This document shows positions 1 through 9,431 of a stretch of DNA of 46,710 nucleotides, piece after piece. Each line of letters begins with the position of its first letter. Within the stretch, counting starts at the first letter, position 1. Position numbers and translations under genes: made by a program. The notes below the pieces were generated by a model, which did not search any database, was not told the origin of the DNA, and saw only the letters and a program-made list of their open reading frames with translations. The DNA is from Bacteroidales bacterium (lineage in GTDB: Bacteria > Bacteroidota > Bacteroidia > Bacteroidales > P3). The stretch lies in assembly GCA_017448185.1 (NCBI GenBank), contig JAFSLX010000044.1:1-46710 (forward strand), read 5' to 3'.

Positions 1-59
1 CGTTGTTCAGTCAAACACTGAACAACGACTGAACAACGACTGAACAACGGCCGAGCAAA
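1..59. repeat. Intergenic palindromic repeat, copy R1 (cut by window edge)
   Basis: This is one of five copies in the window. The core hairpin is GTTGTTCAGT (2-11), loop CAAAC (12-16), ACTGAACAAC (17-26). Further right-arm units follow with an exact 11-bp period at 28-37, 39-48 and a diverged one at 50-59 (GCCGAGCAAA). The left arm is truncated by the start of the window. It lies just upstream of the gene at 114. Its function is unknown; see the findings for the family. Confidence 0.9.
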
Positions 60-113
60 AAACCATGTGGCAACCAAGACAATTTAGGGAGATGTTTTGC
101 GTTACCTTGATAT

Positions 114-1007
114 ATGAAGCGGACATCGGCCACATTGCTGTTTATGATTCATTGTGCGCTCACGGCAGTGAGCGCACAGGGTACCCTGTGCGTCAACGAA
201 CTTTTGTACCAGCCTCGCAGCGGCGAAGCGGAATACATTGAACTGTACAACAATACGTCCAATCCGCTCAACCTCTCGGACTTCCACATTGTGCGGTGGG
301 TCAGCGATTCGCTCGGCAAGCACTATCCCCTACCCTCGCACACGGTGGCGCCGCACGACTATGTGGTGTTGACGAAGGACATCGCCTCGGTAACGTCCAA
401 CTACACGGTGAAATACACCAACAAGCTGGTGGAATGCACGTTACCGACCTACCCCAACGATGGCGGAAGCGTGATTCTCGCATTGGCAGACAGCGCCATA
501 GTCGACCGCTTCGACTATACGCCCGAAATGCACAGCCGCCTGTTGCGCAACAAAGCTGGCGTAGCCCTTGAACGGCGCAGCACAGACCGACCCACCAATG
601 CCGCGAGCAATTGGTTCTCAGCCGCTTCAACTGCAGGCTATGGTACACCGGGCTACGAAAACTCGCAGAGCAGCGAGTGGTTGGCCGAGGAAACGGCATT
701 CGAACTTTCCTCCACCACCCTCTCGCCCGACGGTGACGGCTATCAGGACGAAATCGAGGCCAACTATCTGTTGGACAGCGAGGACCTGATGGCCCAAGTG
801 CGCATACACGACCGCAGCGGGCGCTTGGTTCGCACACTGCTGAACAACGGCCTGCTGGGCACCCACGGCAGTCTCACATGGGACGGACGCTGCGACGACG
901 GAAGCCTTGCACCGCAGGGGCGCTATGTGATGCAGATAACCCTTTACGACACAGGCGGCACTCAGCAGGTGATTCGCAAGAGTGTCGCGGTAATAATCAA
1001 ACAATAA
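114..1007 (+). CDS. Secreted lamin-tail-domain protein with C-terminal FlgD-like Ig domain
   Basis: The 297-residue product has an N-terminal signal peptide (about residues 1-21, cleavage near AVSA-QG). A lamin-tail (LTD) fold follows at about 26-165, recognised from NELLYQP followed by GEAEYIELYNN and LNLSDFHI, the usual pattern of extracellular bacterial LTD proteins. The C-terminal ~95 residues start with SPDGDGYQDE, then RIHDRSGRLVRTLL and GSLTWDGRCDDG. This matches the FlgD-like/gliding-motility C-terminal immunoglobulin fold common at the ends of Bacteroidetes secreted proteins. LTD proteins are often fused to enzymes, but no catalytic domain is visible here. The gene converges on the end of the polysaccharide operon with a 5-bp gap. 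No strong promoter was seen upstream. The domain calls are fairly secure; the role, adhesive or structural at the cell surface, is inferred. Confidence 0.8.
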   Translation: MKRTSATLLFMIHCALTAVSAQGTLCVNELLYQPRSGEAEYIELYNNTSNPLNLSDFHIVRWVSDSLGKHYPLPSHTVAPHDYVVLTKDIASVTSNYTVKYTNKLVECTLPTYPNDGGSVILALADSAIVDRFDYTPEMHSRLLRNKAGVALERRSTDRPTNAASNWFSAASTAGYGTPGYENSQSSEWLAEETAFELSSTTLSPDGDGYQDEIEANYLLDSEDLMAQVRIHDRSGRLVRTLLNNGLLGTHGSLTWDGRCDDGSLAPQGRYVMQITLYDTGGTQQVIRKSVAVIIKQ

Positions 1008-1012
1008 GCTTC

Positions 1013-2809
1013 TTACCGCTGCGACAAACGGGCAGTGGTTTGATAGAGGTGCTGCAGCAACGCCTCGGTGAAAGCCTGCACCGACGTGTCGGCCGGCGCA
1101 AGCGAACGGTCGATGCAGTCGTAAGTGTACACCCCGTCGGGCATCACGATGTTGGCACCGTTCTTATAGGCATGCATTGCGAATTGCTGTCGGTTGGAAT
1201 AGCTGGGTGCCAACACATTGCGGCTAAACACAAACGACCTGGTGTCGAGACCGAGCTGTGCCAGCAGGGTGGCGGCCAAGTCGCTCTGGCTCATCAGGCA
1301 ATCTATTTCGCACGGACGTCGCACCGCTCCGCCGACCCAGACCATCGGGATACGCGCCGCACGCACATCGGAGGTGGAATGCACATCGCCATAGGGAATG
1401 CCATGGTCGGGAACGACAATCACCAACAGGCTGTCCCACAACGGCGTGGTTTTCAGGTAGCTGACAAATGCACCGATGCACGAGTCGGTGTAGGCGAAAG
1501 CGTTGGGTTTTGCCTCGGAAAGACGGTGCATTGGAACATCCCAAGGTTCGTGACTGCTCAAAGTGAGTGCGGCGGCGAAGAAGGGTCCATTGCCGGGCAA
1601 CAGCCTCGGAGTGAGCAGGTAATGGTCGGGGACTCCCCAAGCGCTCTCGTACTGCGAACGTGGGAACCAGCCGCTGCCGCGCACCTCGTCGAAACCAGTT
1701 TCCGACAGGTAGAGGCGCATGTTGGTGAAGTCGATGTCGCCACCGTAGGTGAAACTGGTGGCATAGCCCTCGGCGCGAAGCACTTGTGCTATCGACGGCA
1801 GATTGCGGCAAAGGTCGGTACGCTTCATGAGCGAGGTGGTGGGCAAGCCCAACCAGCCGTTGAGCACCGAGACCAGTCCGCGGTCGGTACGGAAATTGTT
1901 GGCGTAGCAGTTGGAGAAACAGACACCTTCGCGGCTGAGGGCCATTATGTTAGGTCCGACAGAATCGTTCATCACCATACCGCTGCCACCACTTTCCCAG
2001 ATGAGTAGCAGCACATTGGGACGGGTGGTGTTAAGAAGGGTATCTGTAATGGTACCGTCTGTGTCGAACACACCGGAGAGGAGCGTTGCCACCTCGTCGT
2101 CAGAGCGTCCTTGAAACTCACTGCCAATGTCTTGCACCTTGAACAGGGAGTGCAGCATGTTGAATGTGGGGTTAAGCGCCGCATGGTTGCAGAACGGATG
2201 AGACGAGAAATAGGCATACGAAGGATTGGCCGTCGACTCGCTGACGCCGCCACGCATGCCGAGCACCAGCAAGCCGAACAACGGCAGCATGACCAGACTG
2301 TACCACCGGGAACGCGACAGGGAAGTGTGTTCAGGCGTGGCATGAAGAAGGCGACGGGTATAATGGTACGCCACCGCAAGCACCACTGCCACAGCCAACA
2401 CGATGGCCCACACAGGCAAGCTGGCCAGCATGTCCTTGGGCCTGGCAGCATACATCAGGTCGTTGGCATCGAGCTTGGCTCCCCAAAAGAGGTAGAGCAC
2501 TGTGTCGGCAACGAAAATGAGCGAAAGCAGCGCTGCAATAACTATATAGTAAGGCTTCAGCACCTTGCGCAAAGGGAATTTCTTTACGAAGAAAGAAATC
2601 AGGATGGCTACGGCAGGCAGCAATAGCAGGTAGCAAGCTGTGACTGAATCGAGACGAAGACCGTGCCACAAAGCCGCCACACACGAGCCGAAAGGTGCAC
2701 CATCGGCCAAGCCTATGTTGACCAGCATGAACACCACCTTCTGCGTGACAAAAATCAGCAGCAGCGTAATGTACAGTCGAAGCAGAATCAATACTTTACT
2801 TTGTCTCAT
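1013..2809 (-). CDS. LTA synthase family / phosphoglycerol transferase-like membrane sulfatase-fold protein
   Basis: The 598-residue protein has about five N-terminal membrane spans (residues ~7-170), then an extracytoplasmic alkaline-phosphatase/sulfatase fold. Signature pieces are LLIWESGGSG (metal-binding Glu), NFRTDRGLVSVLNGW (the Thr is the likely nucleophile) and LVIVVPDHG (metal-binding Asp-His). This is the LtaS/MdoB organisation; such enzymes move phosphoglycerol or phosphoethanolamine head groups onto glycans or lipids at the outer face of the inner membrane. Bacteroidetes lack teichoic acid, so modification of a periplasmic or surface glycan or lipid A is more likely (inference). 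It is the last gene of the polysaccharide operon and overlaps the CapD-like gene upstream by 14 bp. Its start lies 22 nt past a C9 tract, so its translation may depend on that tract. The substrate cannot be read from the sequence. Confidence 0.85.
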   Translation of the reverse strand: MRQSKVLILLRLYITLLLIFVTQKVVFMLVNIGLADGAPFGSCVAALWHGLRLDSVTACYLLLLPAVAILISFFVKKFPLRKVLKPYYIVIAALLSLIFVADTVLYLFWGAKLDANDLMYAARPKDMLASLPVWAIVLAVAVVLAVAYHYTRRLLHATPEHTSLSRSRWYSLVMLPLFGLLVLGMRGGVSESTANPSYAYFSSHPFCNHAALNPTFNMLHSLFKVQDIGSEFQGRSDDEVATLLSGVFDTDGTITDTLLNTTRPNVLLLIWESGGSGMVMNDSVGPNIMALSREGVCFSNCYANNFRTDRGLVSVLNGWLGLPTTSLMKRTDLCRNLPSIAQVLRAEGYATSFTYGGDIDFTNMRLYLSETGFDEVRGSGWFPRSQYESAWGVPDHYLLTPRLLPGNGPFFAAALTLSSHEPWDVPMHRLSEAKPNAFAYTDSCIGAFVSYLKTTPLWDSLLVIVVPDHGIPYGDVHSTSDVRAARIPMVWVGGAVRRPCEIDCLMSQSDLAATLLAQLGLDTRSFVFSRNVLAPSYSNRQQFAMHAYKNGANIVMPDGVYTYDCIDRSLAPADTSVQAFTEALLQHLYQTTARLSQR

Positions 2810-4763
2810 CTGCCTTGCTCAGCGTGCTGAGGGGGGGGGTACAATTATCTAATTTACAGTAAATTGAATTATTCGACAAGAATTCAGGAACTATATCCTT
2901 CATCTTGCCCACAATCTTCATGTCGTCCATGCCTTCGAGAATCTGCCACAATTCGTTGTATTCGCGGTCGATAGCCTCGAGCGGATACTTGCGCACCTGT
3001 GCACGCATAATCTTGGGGTGGTAGGTGGGTATGGTATTCTCCTTGGTGGCGAGCAACTCCTCGTAGAGCTTTTCGCCCGGACGGAGACCGATTTCCTTGA
3101 TTTCGATATTGTTTCGACCCGAAAGCTGAATCATCTTCTTGGCCATATCGTAAATCTTGACTGGCTTACCCATGTCGAAGACGAAGATGTCGCCACCTTC
3201 ACCCATAGCACCGGCCTCGAGCACCAGATTGCAGGCCTCGGGAATGGTCATGAAGAAGCGGATGATATCCTTGTGGGTGACAGTCAGCGGGCCACCGGCA
3301 GCAAGCTGCTTCTTGAACAGCGGAATAACCGAACCGTTGCTGCCCAGCACATTGCCGAAGCGGGTAGTGACGAAATGGGTGGTGTCGGTGGAGCGCGACT
3401 GGATGTAGATTTCGGCCATGCGCTTGGTGGCACCCATCACGTTGGTGGGATTGACGGCCTTGTCGGTTGAAATCATGACGAATTTCTGTGTGCCATACTT
3501 GATGGCCAAATCAGCCACGTTGCGGGTACCAAACACATTGATATACACAGCTTCGTAAGGATTCTCCTCCATGAAAGGCACGTGCTTGTAGGCGGCAGCG
3601 TGGTAGACCAACTGTGGGTGGAATGCCTCGAAGACCTCCTCCATTCGAGCATGATCCTTGACATTGGCAATGACAAACTCCATGCGTTCAAGCTGGTTCT
3701 TATAGGTGTTTCGCAACTCAAACTGAAGGTCGTACATGGGGCTCTCGGCCTGATCGAGCATGATAACTTTCTTTGGTTGGTAGCGCATCAACTGACGGCA
3801 AATCTCGGAGCCGATGGAACCAGCGGCACCTGTGACAAGCACCACTTTGTCGACCACCTCGCGCACAATATTCACATTGTCCATCTTGATTGGTTCGCGA
3901 CCCAACAGGTCCTCAATCTTGATGTCTTCAATCTGATTCGAGGTAAAGCTGCCGTTCATCCAAGTGCTGATATGTGGCACCGCCTTGACAGTCAGTCCCA
4001 AGTCGAGGGCACGGTTAGAGATAGCCTGTTTGTGCTTCATGCGGATGGTGGGGATGGCAATAATCAGAAGGCTTACCTCTTTATTCTTGATAAAATCAGG
4101 CTGCAACACATTGCGGACACGCATAACAGGGACACCGTTAAGTTCCTGATTGACTTTCGACATGTCGTCGTCAATAAAGGCAACCACATGATAATCGCGT
4201 GTCTGATCCTGATGAAGAGCATTGTAGGCAATGATACCGGCCGCACCTGCACCATAGATAACCACATTCTGTTCCGGACGACGGCGACGGAAATAATCAT
4301 TGTATATGCGTTGCAACATCAAACGCTCGACAACCATTAGTGCCGCCAGCAATGTATAGACCATGAAGGTCTCGCGATAGGCAAGCAGCCACTGTGAGTG
4401 AACAATCTGCGGATGGAACTGGTTGTTCACAAAATTCAGAACGATAGATATCAACATCGCACCGATGCATACAACCATTACTTTCCCAATATCGCTCATG
4501 CCCGCATGGCGGATAATTCCACGAAAACTGCCGACCATCAGGAAACAGAACACCGTCAGTACCAAGGCCAGCACGAACTTAATGATCAAATCGTTGAGCA
4601 GGATGTCGTCACCACGGTAAGCAACATAACGGAACAACACTGTCACAACGAACGCGATAATGAACAAAAGCACATCAAATGAGAAGATAACCCACTGCGA
4701 AACAGTAGAGTGGCGATACCTTCTAACGATGTTGAAGACAAACTTTTTGTAAAGATTATTCAT
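2796..4763 (-). CDS. FlaA1/CapD-type nucleotide-sugar 4,6-dehydratase/epimerase, membrane-anchored
   Basis: This 655-residue member of the PglF/WbpM/CapD group has four N-terminal membrane helices (~20-145). A first Rossmann-like segment contains GAGAAG (171-176). The extended SDR catalytic domain has the NAD-binding GAAGSIGS (312-319), STDKAV (432-437) and NVMGATKRMAE (441-451). The Met in place of the usual catalytic Tyr of YxxxK is typical of inverting and non-inverting 4,6-dehydratases of this family. The expected reaction is 4,6-dehydration of UDP-GlcNAc to a 4-keto-6-deoxy sugar, starting a deoxy-amino sugar. It follows the nucleotide-sugar dehydrogenase gene with an 11-nt gap. The last ~13 codons are read through a C9 tract and run into the next gene. 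The C-terminus therefore changes with tract length, and the natural length may be slightly shorter. Confidence 0.9.
   Translation of the reverse strand: MNNLYKKFVFNIVRRYRHSTVSQWVIFSFDVLLFIIAFVVTVLFRYVAYRGDDILLNDLIIKFVLALVLTVFCFLMVGSFRGIIRHAGMSDIGKVMVVCIGAMLISIVLNFVNNQFHPQIVHSQWLLAYRETFMVYTLLAALMVVERLMLQRIYNDYFRRRRPEQNVVIYGAGAAGIIAYNALHQDQTRDYHVVAFIDDDMSKVNQELNGVPVMRVRNVLQPDFIKNKEVSLLIIAIPTIRMKHKQAISNRALDLGLTVKAVPHISTWMNGSFTSNQIEDIKIEDLLGREPIKMDNVNIVREVVDKVVLVTGAAGSIGSEICRQLMRYQPKKVIMLDQAESPMYDLQFELRNTYKNQLERMEFVIANVKDHARMEEVFEAFHPQLVYHAAAYKHVPFMEENPYEAVYINVFGTRNVADLAIKYGTQKFVMISTDKAVNPTNVMGATKRMAEIYIQSRSTDTTHFVTTRFGNVLGSNGSVIPLFKKQLAAGGPLTVTHKDIIRFFMTIPEACNLVLEAGAMGEGGDIFVFDMGKPVKIYDMAKKMIQLSGRNNIEIKEIGLRPGEKLYEELLATKENTIPTYHPKIMRAQVRKYPLEAIDREYNELWQILEGMDDMKIVGKMKDIVPEFLSNNSIYCKLDNCTPPLSTLSKADETK
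2831..2839. repeat. Nine-base G/C homopolymer inside the 3' end of the CapD-like gene
   Basis: The plus strand reads nine G in a row, giving C9 in the coding strand of the minus-strand gene. With nine C the frame ends TPPLSTLSKADETK and overlaps the next start by 14 bp. With eight C it stops early (TPPSAR). With ten C the stop is TGA inside ATGA at the next start codon. Such tracts slip during replication, and they are also a common place for sequencing errors. Confidence 0.85.
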
Positions 4764-4774
4764 ATATCAAATAT

Positions 4775-6061
4775 TTAAAGTCTTGCATCAATTATTTCGC
4801 GGTTTAAAAATCCCTTGACATCGTAAACAACGCCAGGCTGCGGCACAAGTGAACGAATATCAATCGAACGGAAAACATCGTGTGACACGGCTAAAATTGC
4901 AGCATCATACTTTGACTTTTCAATTTCTGATTTTGATTTTTCAACTTCAATGCCATATTCATGTCGGGATTTGTCGGAATCGACCCATGGGTCGAAAACA
5001 GTAATATTGGGGGTGTATTCGTGCAAAGTATGGTAGATGTCTACCACCTTGGTATTGCGGATGTCGGGGCAGTTTTCCTTAAAAGTGAAGCCGAGGATAA
5101 GAATGCGCGCATCCTTGACCGGCACACCTTTGAGGTTCATCTGACGGATGGTCTGGTTGGCCACATAAGCACCCATCGAGTTGTTGAGACGACGGGAATT
5201 GCTCATCACCCGAGGCAGAACACCGTATAGTTGAGATTTTTGAATCAGATAGTACGGATCGACCGAGATGCAATGGCCACCGACAAGACCTGGCTTCATC
5301 TTGATGAAATTCCATTTCGACGAGGCTGCCTCTATAACATCTCCGGTATCGATGCCCATGGCATTGAATATCTTGGCCAACTCGTTAAAGAAAGCGATAT
5401 TGACATCACGTTGCGAGTTCTCAATTATCTTGGAAGCCTCGGCCACCTTGATACTCGGAGCTTTATGCGTCCCATTGAGCAACACACTGTTGTACATGCT
5501 ATCAATCAGGTCGGCAGCCTCTGGCGTGGAACCCGAGGTAACCTTGCGTATAGTTTCCACTCGGTGCTCTTTGTCGCCGGGGTTGATTCGTTCTGGACTG
5601 TATCCGGCAAAATAGTCGACATTGAGCTTAAAACCAGTAAGTTTCTCAATCACTGGCAGACACTCATCCTCTGTGACACCAGGATAGACCGTTGATTCGT
5701 ATATGACAACATCACCCTTTGATATAACATTACCGACAACTTTAGAAGCTCCAATTAGTGGACTGAGGTCAGGACGGTTATTGTCATCAACAGGCGTTGG
5801 AACGGCAACAATATAGACATTACAATCCTTGATATCATCCAACGACGAGGTGCACCTGAAACCATGGTTATGTATAGCATCCCGCAGCAGTTCGTCTTCG
5901 ACTTCAAGCGTGTTGTCGTGCCCTTGCATCAGACTTTCCACACGTTCGGTGTTTATGTCGAAACCTATCGTAGGATATTTTGTCGAGAAAAGGCGTGCCA
6001 AAGGAAGGCCCACGTAGCCAAGGCCGACAACGCATATCCTTATATCATCAAGTGTCATCAT
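4775..6061 (-). CDS. UDP-N-acetylglucosamine/galactosamine 6-dehydrogenase (WbpA/WbpO/VipA type)
   Basis: The 428-residue UDP-glucose/GDP-mannose dehydrogenase family member begins with the NAD-binding VVGLGYVGLPLA. It has YESTVYPGVTE, the substrate segment FAGYSPERINPGD, and GGHCISVDPYYL with the catalytic Cys, and ends with a C-terminal UDP-binding domain (ILGFTFKENCPDIRNTKV). ISVDPYYL fits the branch acting on UDP-HexNAc rather than UDP-glucose. The expected reaction is two-step NAD-dependent oxidation of C6 to give UDP-HexNAcA, the first step of the 2,3-diacetamido-uronate route whose other three enzymes lie immediately upstream. The start is the first of two adjacent Met codons, overlapping the aminotransferase stop as ATGA (4 bp), which suggests translational coupling. 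Confidence 0.92.
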   Translation of the reverse strand: MMTLDDIRICVVGLGYVGLPLARLFSTKYPTIGFDINTERVESLMQGHDNTLEVEDELLRDAIHNHGFRCTSSLDDIKDCNVYIVAVPTPVDDNNRPDLSPLIGASKVVGNVISKGDVVIYESTVYPGVTEDECLPVIEKLTGFKLNVDYFAGYSPERINPGDKEHRVETIRKVTSGSTPEAADLIDSMYNSVLLNGTHKAPSIKVAEASKIIENSQRDVNIAFFNELAKIFNAMGIDTGDVIEAASSKWNFIKMKPGLVGGHCISVDPYYLIQKSQLYGVLPRVMSNSRRLNNSMGAYVANQTIRQMNLKGVPVKDARILILGFTFKENCPDIRNTKVVDIYHTLHEYTPNITVFDPWVDSDKSRHEYGIEVEKSKSEIEKSKYDAAILAVSHDVFRSIDIRSLVPQPGVVYDVKGFLNREIIDARL

Positions 6062-7149
6062 ATCAGAGAGGCTATGGTTACTATTTCTTCATCAGTAAGA
6101 TAGGGATGCATGGGGAGCGAAAGGACAGTCGTAGTCAGTTTTTCTGCCGTAGGGCATGGCCGTTGATTGAGATAGTTAAAAGCGGTCTGTTGGCTCATGG
6201 TGTGAGGATAATAGACCATGGATGGTATGCCTGCGGCTTTGAGACGAGCCTGCACCTCGTCACGATTGTCAACCTGAATGGTATACTGTGCCCAAGAAGA
6301 GTAAAATCCCTCGGGAACCACCGGTGTTTTTACCTTGCAAGATAGTAGTTCGGAGTACTTATCAGCCGCATGGTTAACAGTCAGTAATTCTGCATCAAAA
6401 TGGTTCATCTTTACCTGCAGCACAGCGGCTTGAAGGGTATCAAGCCGTGAATTGAGACCAAGACGCACATTGTCGTATTTATCAGTACCTTTACCATGGA
6501 TACGCAAAGAACGTAACATGGCAGCCCACTCATCATTGTCAGTAAACAGAGCACCACCGTCGCCGTAGCAACCAAGTGGTTTGGCAGGGAAAAACGATGT
6601 GGTGCTGATGTCTCCAAATGAACAAGCTTTCTTGTCATCGATACTACCACCAAAGCCTTGTGCACCATCCTCGATAAGGAATAGACTGTGTTCTTTGCAA
6701 AACTCGGAAAGTCTCTTATAATCGGCAGGCTGTCCGAAGAGGTCGACAGCAATCACAGCACGCGGAACGAGGTCCTTGTTTCGAGCATCACAACATTTAT
6801 CATACAAGTCAGCGACCAAGATATTGTATGTGCTATCACATACATCAATAAATATCGGTGTAGCTCCCACCATGGCCACCGCTTCGGCAGTGGCAAAGAA
6901 GGTGAAGTCGGGCACAAAGACGGCATCGCCGGGGCCAATGCCGAGAGCCATCAAAGCCAGACGCAGGGCATCGGTACCGTTAGCGCAAGTGACACAGTGT
7001 TTCACACCAACATAATCGGCCAATTGTTGCTCAAGCTCAGCCACATGAGGTCCCATAATATATGCACCGCTATGGGCGGCTCCCAACAGGGCTTCGTCCA
7101 TCTCGGCACGCATGGCATCGTATTGTTTATGTAGGTCGCGAAACTGCAT
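6058..7149 (-). CDS. DegT/DnrJ/EryC1/StrS aminotransferase (WbpE-like)
   Basis: The 363-residue PLP-dependent sugar aminotransferase contains NGTDALRLAL near the phosphate-binding site, PDFTFFATAEAV, VDLFGQPADY, IEDGAQGFGG (the Asp that contacts the PLP nitrogen) and SFFPAKPLGCYGDGGAL with the Schiff-base Lys. The DLHKQYD start and overall pattern are those of WbpE, which converts UDP-3-keto-GlcNAcA to UDP-GlcNAc(3NH2)A using glutamate. Placed with dehydrogenase, oxidoreductase and acetyltransferase neighbours, this assignment is strong by context. The start codon is 1 nt from the stop of the acetyltransferase gene; the stop overlaps the dehydrogenase start by 4 bp. Confidence 0.92.
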   Translation of the reverse strand: MQFRDLHKQYDAMRAEMDEALLGAAHSGAYIMGPHVAELEQQLADYVGVKHCVTCANGTDALRLALMALGIGPGDAVFVPDFTFFATAEAVAMVGATPIFIDVCDSTYNILVADLYDKCCDARNKDLVPRAVIAVDLFGQPADYKRLSEFCKEHSLFLIEDGAQGFGGSIDDKKACSFGDISTTSFFPAKPLGCYGDGGALFTDNDEWAAMLRSLRIHGKGTDKYDNVRLGLNSRLDTLQAAVLQVKMNHFDAELLTVNHAADKYSELLSCKVKTPVVPEGFYSSWAQYTIQVDNRDEVQARLKAAGIPSMVYYPHTMSQQTAFNYLNQRPCPTAEKLTTTVLSLPMHPYLTDEEIVTIASLI

Positions 7150-7150
7150 A

Positions 7151-7630
7151 TTATTCTTCGGTTTTTCCTATTATTCTTGCTGGTACTCCAGCCACTATAG
7201 CATAGTCAGGCACATCTTTAGTCACTACAGCACCAGCAGCCACCAGAGCACGACGGCCAATAGTGTGTCCACACACAATAGTGCAATTGGCTCCGAGAGA
7301 GGCTCCTTCACGAACCAACGTACGTTCATATTTACCGTGCACCGACTTGTCGGCACGCGGCATCAGCACATTAGTGAAAACACAACTCGGTCCCAAAAAT
7401 ACATTGTCCTCAATTTCCACACCCTCATACACCGACACATTGTTTTGGATACGCACCCCATTGCCAATCTTGACATTAGGGCCAATGTTGACATTCTGGC
7501 CAAGAGAACAATTTTCTCCCAGTACAGCATTTTTTTGAATATGACAGAAATGCCATACCTTGGTGCCTTTACCCAAAACAACACCATCGTCAACGTAGGA
7601 ACTTTCGTGTATGAACGGTTCGTCTACCAT
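7151..7630 (-). CDS. Left-handed beta-helix N-acetyltransferase (WbpD-like)
   Basis: The 159-residue protein consists almost entirely of hexapeptide repeats (for example [24 protein letters not shown]). It has the C-terminal [17 protein letters not shown] and [12 protein letters not shown] seen in acyltransferases of the LbH family. Its size and its opening [15 protein letters not shown] fit WbpD, which acetylates the 3-amino group of UDP-GlcNAc(3NH2)A using acetyl-CoA. The start codon lies inside the end of the oxidoreductase gene (7-bp overlap), so the two are probably co-translated. The fold is certain from sequence; the substrate is inferred from the neighbours. Confidence 0.9.
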   Translation of the reverse strand: MVDEPFIHESSYVDDGVVLGKGTKVWHFCHIQKNAVLGENCSLGQNVNIGPNVKIGNGVRIQNNVSVYEGVEIEDNVFLGPSCVFTNVLMPRADKSVHGKYERTLVREGASLGANCTIVCGHTIGRRALVAAGAVVTKDVPDYAIVAGVPARIIGKTEE

Positions 7631-8577
7631 CCGAATGGGTGTTTGGTTAATGGAAACTTGGCCATGGGGTGGTAGTCGCCCACCAAGCCCACTGGCTCTG
7701 CATTTCTTATTTCATATACAGTACGGATACATTCTTTGGCCTCGCTGATACGGAAACCTCGTCCTGCAAGGATTTCCTCGTAGCTACGAGTGTGCAGATC
7801 GGTAAATCCATTGCTAAACTCGAATTCCTTACCATCGACAGTAATGGAGCGAAAACTACTTGTCACACCTTGAGGCAAATGTTCAGCGTTGATGCTAAGG
7901 AAATAGCGCACTCGAGCCTGTTGCATTTCAAGGTAACCAGCCACACGGTCGTGGCTTGAAACATGTACCACGCTCTTCTGCACCGGACCAAAAATCCACT
8001 GCAACATATCGTAGAAATGGACACCAATATTGGTAGCCACACCTCCGCTCTTTTGTAAATTACCTTTCCAAGATGCATAATACCAATAGCCACGCGGTGT
8101 AATATAACTGAGGTCAACATCGTAGACCTTGTCTGCCGGTCCTTGTTCGACCTCGTGTTTCAGCGCCACAACCGATGGATGCAAACGAAGCTGAAAAATA
8201 GTGTAGGCTTTGTGACCTGTTTCCCGTTCAATTTCTTCAAGGCCATCGATATTCCACGGACTAAGCACCACAGGCTTCTCACAAATTACATCAGTTCCCA
8301 TCCGTAGACCATAACGTGTATGGGCATCGTGTAAATAGTTGGGTGAGCAGACCGATAAGAAGTCAATCTTACCACCTTTGGATTTAACATAGTTATTGTG
8401 TCGGTCGAAAAGCTCGTATTCGGTAAAGAAAGAAGCTTTGGGGAAATAACTATCCATAATCCCCACTGAATCATTCTTGTCGTATGCAGCCAACAGGCAG
8501 TTGCCTGTTTCCTTGATGGCTTTCAAATGACGGGGGGCAATATAACCACCGACTCCTATAAGTATGAAGTTTTTCAT
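7624..8577 (-). CDS. Gfo/Idh/MocA-family oxidoreductase (WbpB-like UDP-GlcNAcA 3-dehydrogenase)
   Basis: The N-terminal Rossmann domain begins [21 protein letters not shown]. The motif [11 protein letters not shown] (EKP) and the later [10 protein letters not shown] (active-site His) are diagnostic for this family. WbpB oxidises the C3 hydroxyl of UDP-GlcNAcA with bound NAD, feeding the aminotransferase. The start at 8577 was chosen over a longer frame from 8598. It gives an ATGA overlap with the rmlD stop, as between most genes here, and places the GxGG nucleotide-binding turn right at the N-terminus, where the family has it. The product is 317 residues. The stop overlaps the acetyltransferase start by 7 bp. 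Confidence 0.9.
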   Translation of the reverse strand: MKNFILIGVGGYIAPRHLKAIKETGNCLLAAYDKNDSVGIMDSYFPKASFFTEYELFDRHNNYVKSKGGKIDFLSVCSPNYLHDAHTRYGLRMGTDVICEKPVVLSPWNIDGLEEIERETGHKAYTIFQLRLHPSVVALKHEVEQGPADKVYDVDLSYITPRGYWYYASWKGNLQKSGGVATNIGVHFYDMLQWIFGPVQKSVVHVSSHDRVAGYLEMQQARVRYFLSINAEHLPQGVTSSFRSITVDGKEFEFSNGFTDLHTRSYEEILAGRGFRISEAKECIRTVYEIRNAEPVGLVGDYHPMAKFPLTKHPFGW

Positions 8578-9431
8578 TTCTTTATATTTGCAAGACAACG
8601 CTCAAGACCGTCCACCCAATAAGGTATCTCTTGATGGAAAGTCTCTTTAAATTTGGTTTTATCCAACACAGAATAGGCCGGTCGCTCAACTGGGCTGGGA
8701 TATTCATTGCTGTGACAGGGCAAAACACGACAAGTAATGTGACCTGTCTGTCGGGCAATCTCCTTGGTAAAATCGAACCAACTGCACACGCCCTCGTTGG
8801 CATAGTTGAAAATGCCCTCGTGTGAGGCATATTCATCATTCTCTATAATTGTAAATACCGCTTTTGCCAAATCTCCGGCATAAGTCGGTGTACCCACCTG
8901 ATCAAACACCACTTTAAGTTCCGGTTTGGTTGCCGTCAAGTTAAGCATTGTAAGCAAAAAATTCTTACCATATTCACTATACAGCCATGACGTGCGGAAA
9001 ATCAGTCTGTGGCATACTTCCGATGCTTTCTCACCAGCCAACTTTGTCCGACCATAAGCGCCTGTGGGATTGGGAGTTTCCTCTTCCGTGCAAGGTCGGT
9101 TGTTTTTATTGCCACCGAAAACATAGTCGGTTGAGAAATGCACCAACCACCCGTCCACTTTTTTCATCGCTTCGGCCATGTAACCCACAGCTTCGGCATT
9201 GATACGCAGGGCTGTGGACTCGTCGCTCTCGGCACGGTCAACATTGGTGTAAGCCGCACAGTTGACAATCATCCTCACCTCGTGTTCCTTCACGTAGTTC
9301 TCTACCGCTTCACGTGCAGTAATATCGAGTTCTTCCACGTCGGTGAACAGCCAACGGTGATTCGACTGTGGAGCCAGCAAACGCATGTGCGTTCCTAACT
9401 GGCCATTGGCACCTGTGACAAGGATATTCAT
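8574..9431 (-). CDS. rmlD: dTDP-4-dehydrorhamnose reductase
   Basis: This 285-residue extended SDR has the NAD(P)-binding ILVTGANGQLG at the N-terminus, VNCAAYTNVDRAE, STDYVFGG, and the catalytic Tyr-Lys in AYGRTKLAGE. The SWLYSEYGKNF stretch is typical of RmlD. It reduces dTDP-4-keto-L-rhamnose to dTDP-L-rhamnose, the last step of rhamnose donor synthesis in the cytoplasm. The start shares one base with the rmlC stop (TAATG), and the stop overlaps the next gene as ATGA. Together with rmlA and rmlC it makes three of the four pathway enzymes; rmlB is not in the window. Confidence 0.95.
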   Translation of the reverse strand: MNILVTGANGQLGTHMRLLAPQSNHRWLFTDVEELDITAREAVENYVKEHEVRMIVNCAAYTNVDRAESDESTALRINAEAVGYMAEAMKKVDGWLVHFSTDYVFGGNKNNRPCTEEETPNPTGAYGRTKLAGEKASEVCHRLIFRTSWLYSEYGKNFLLTMLNLTATKPELKVVFDQVGTPTYAGDLAKAVFTIIENDEYASHEGIFNYANEGVCSWFDFTKEIARQTGHITCRVLPCHSNEYPSPVERPAYSVLDKTKFKETFHQEIPYWVDGLERCLANIKK

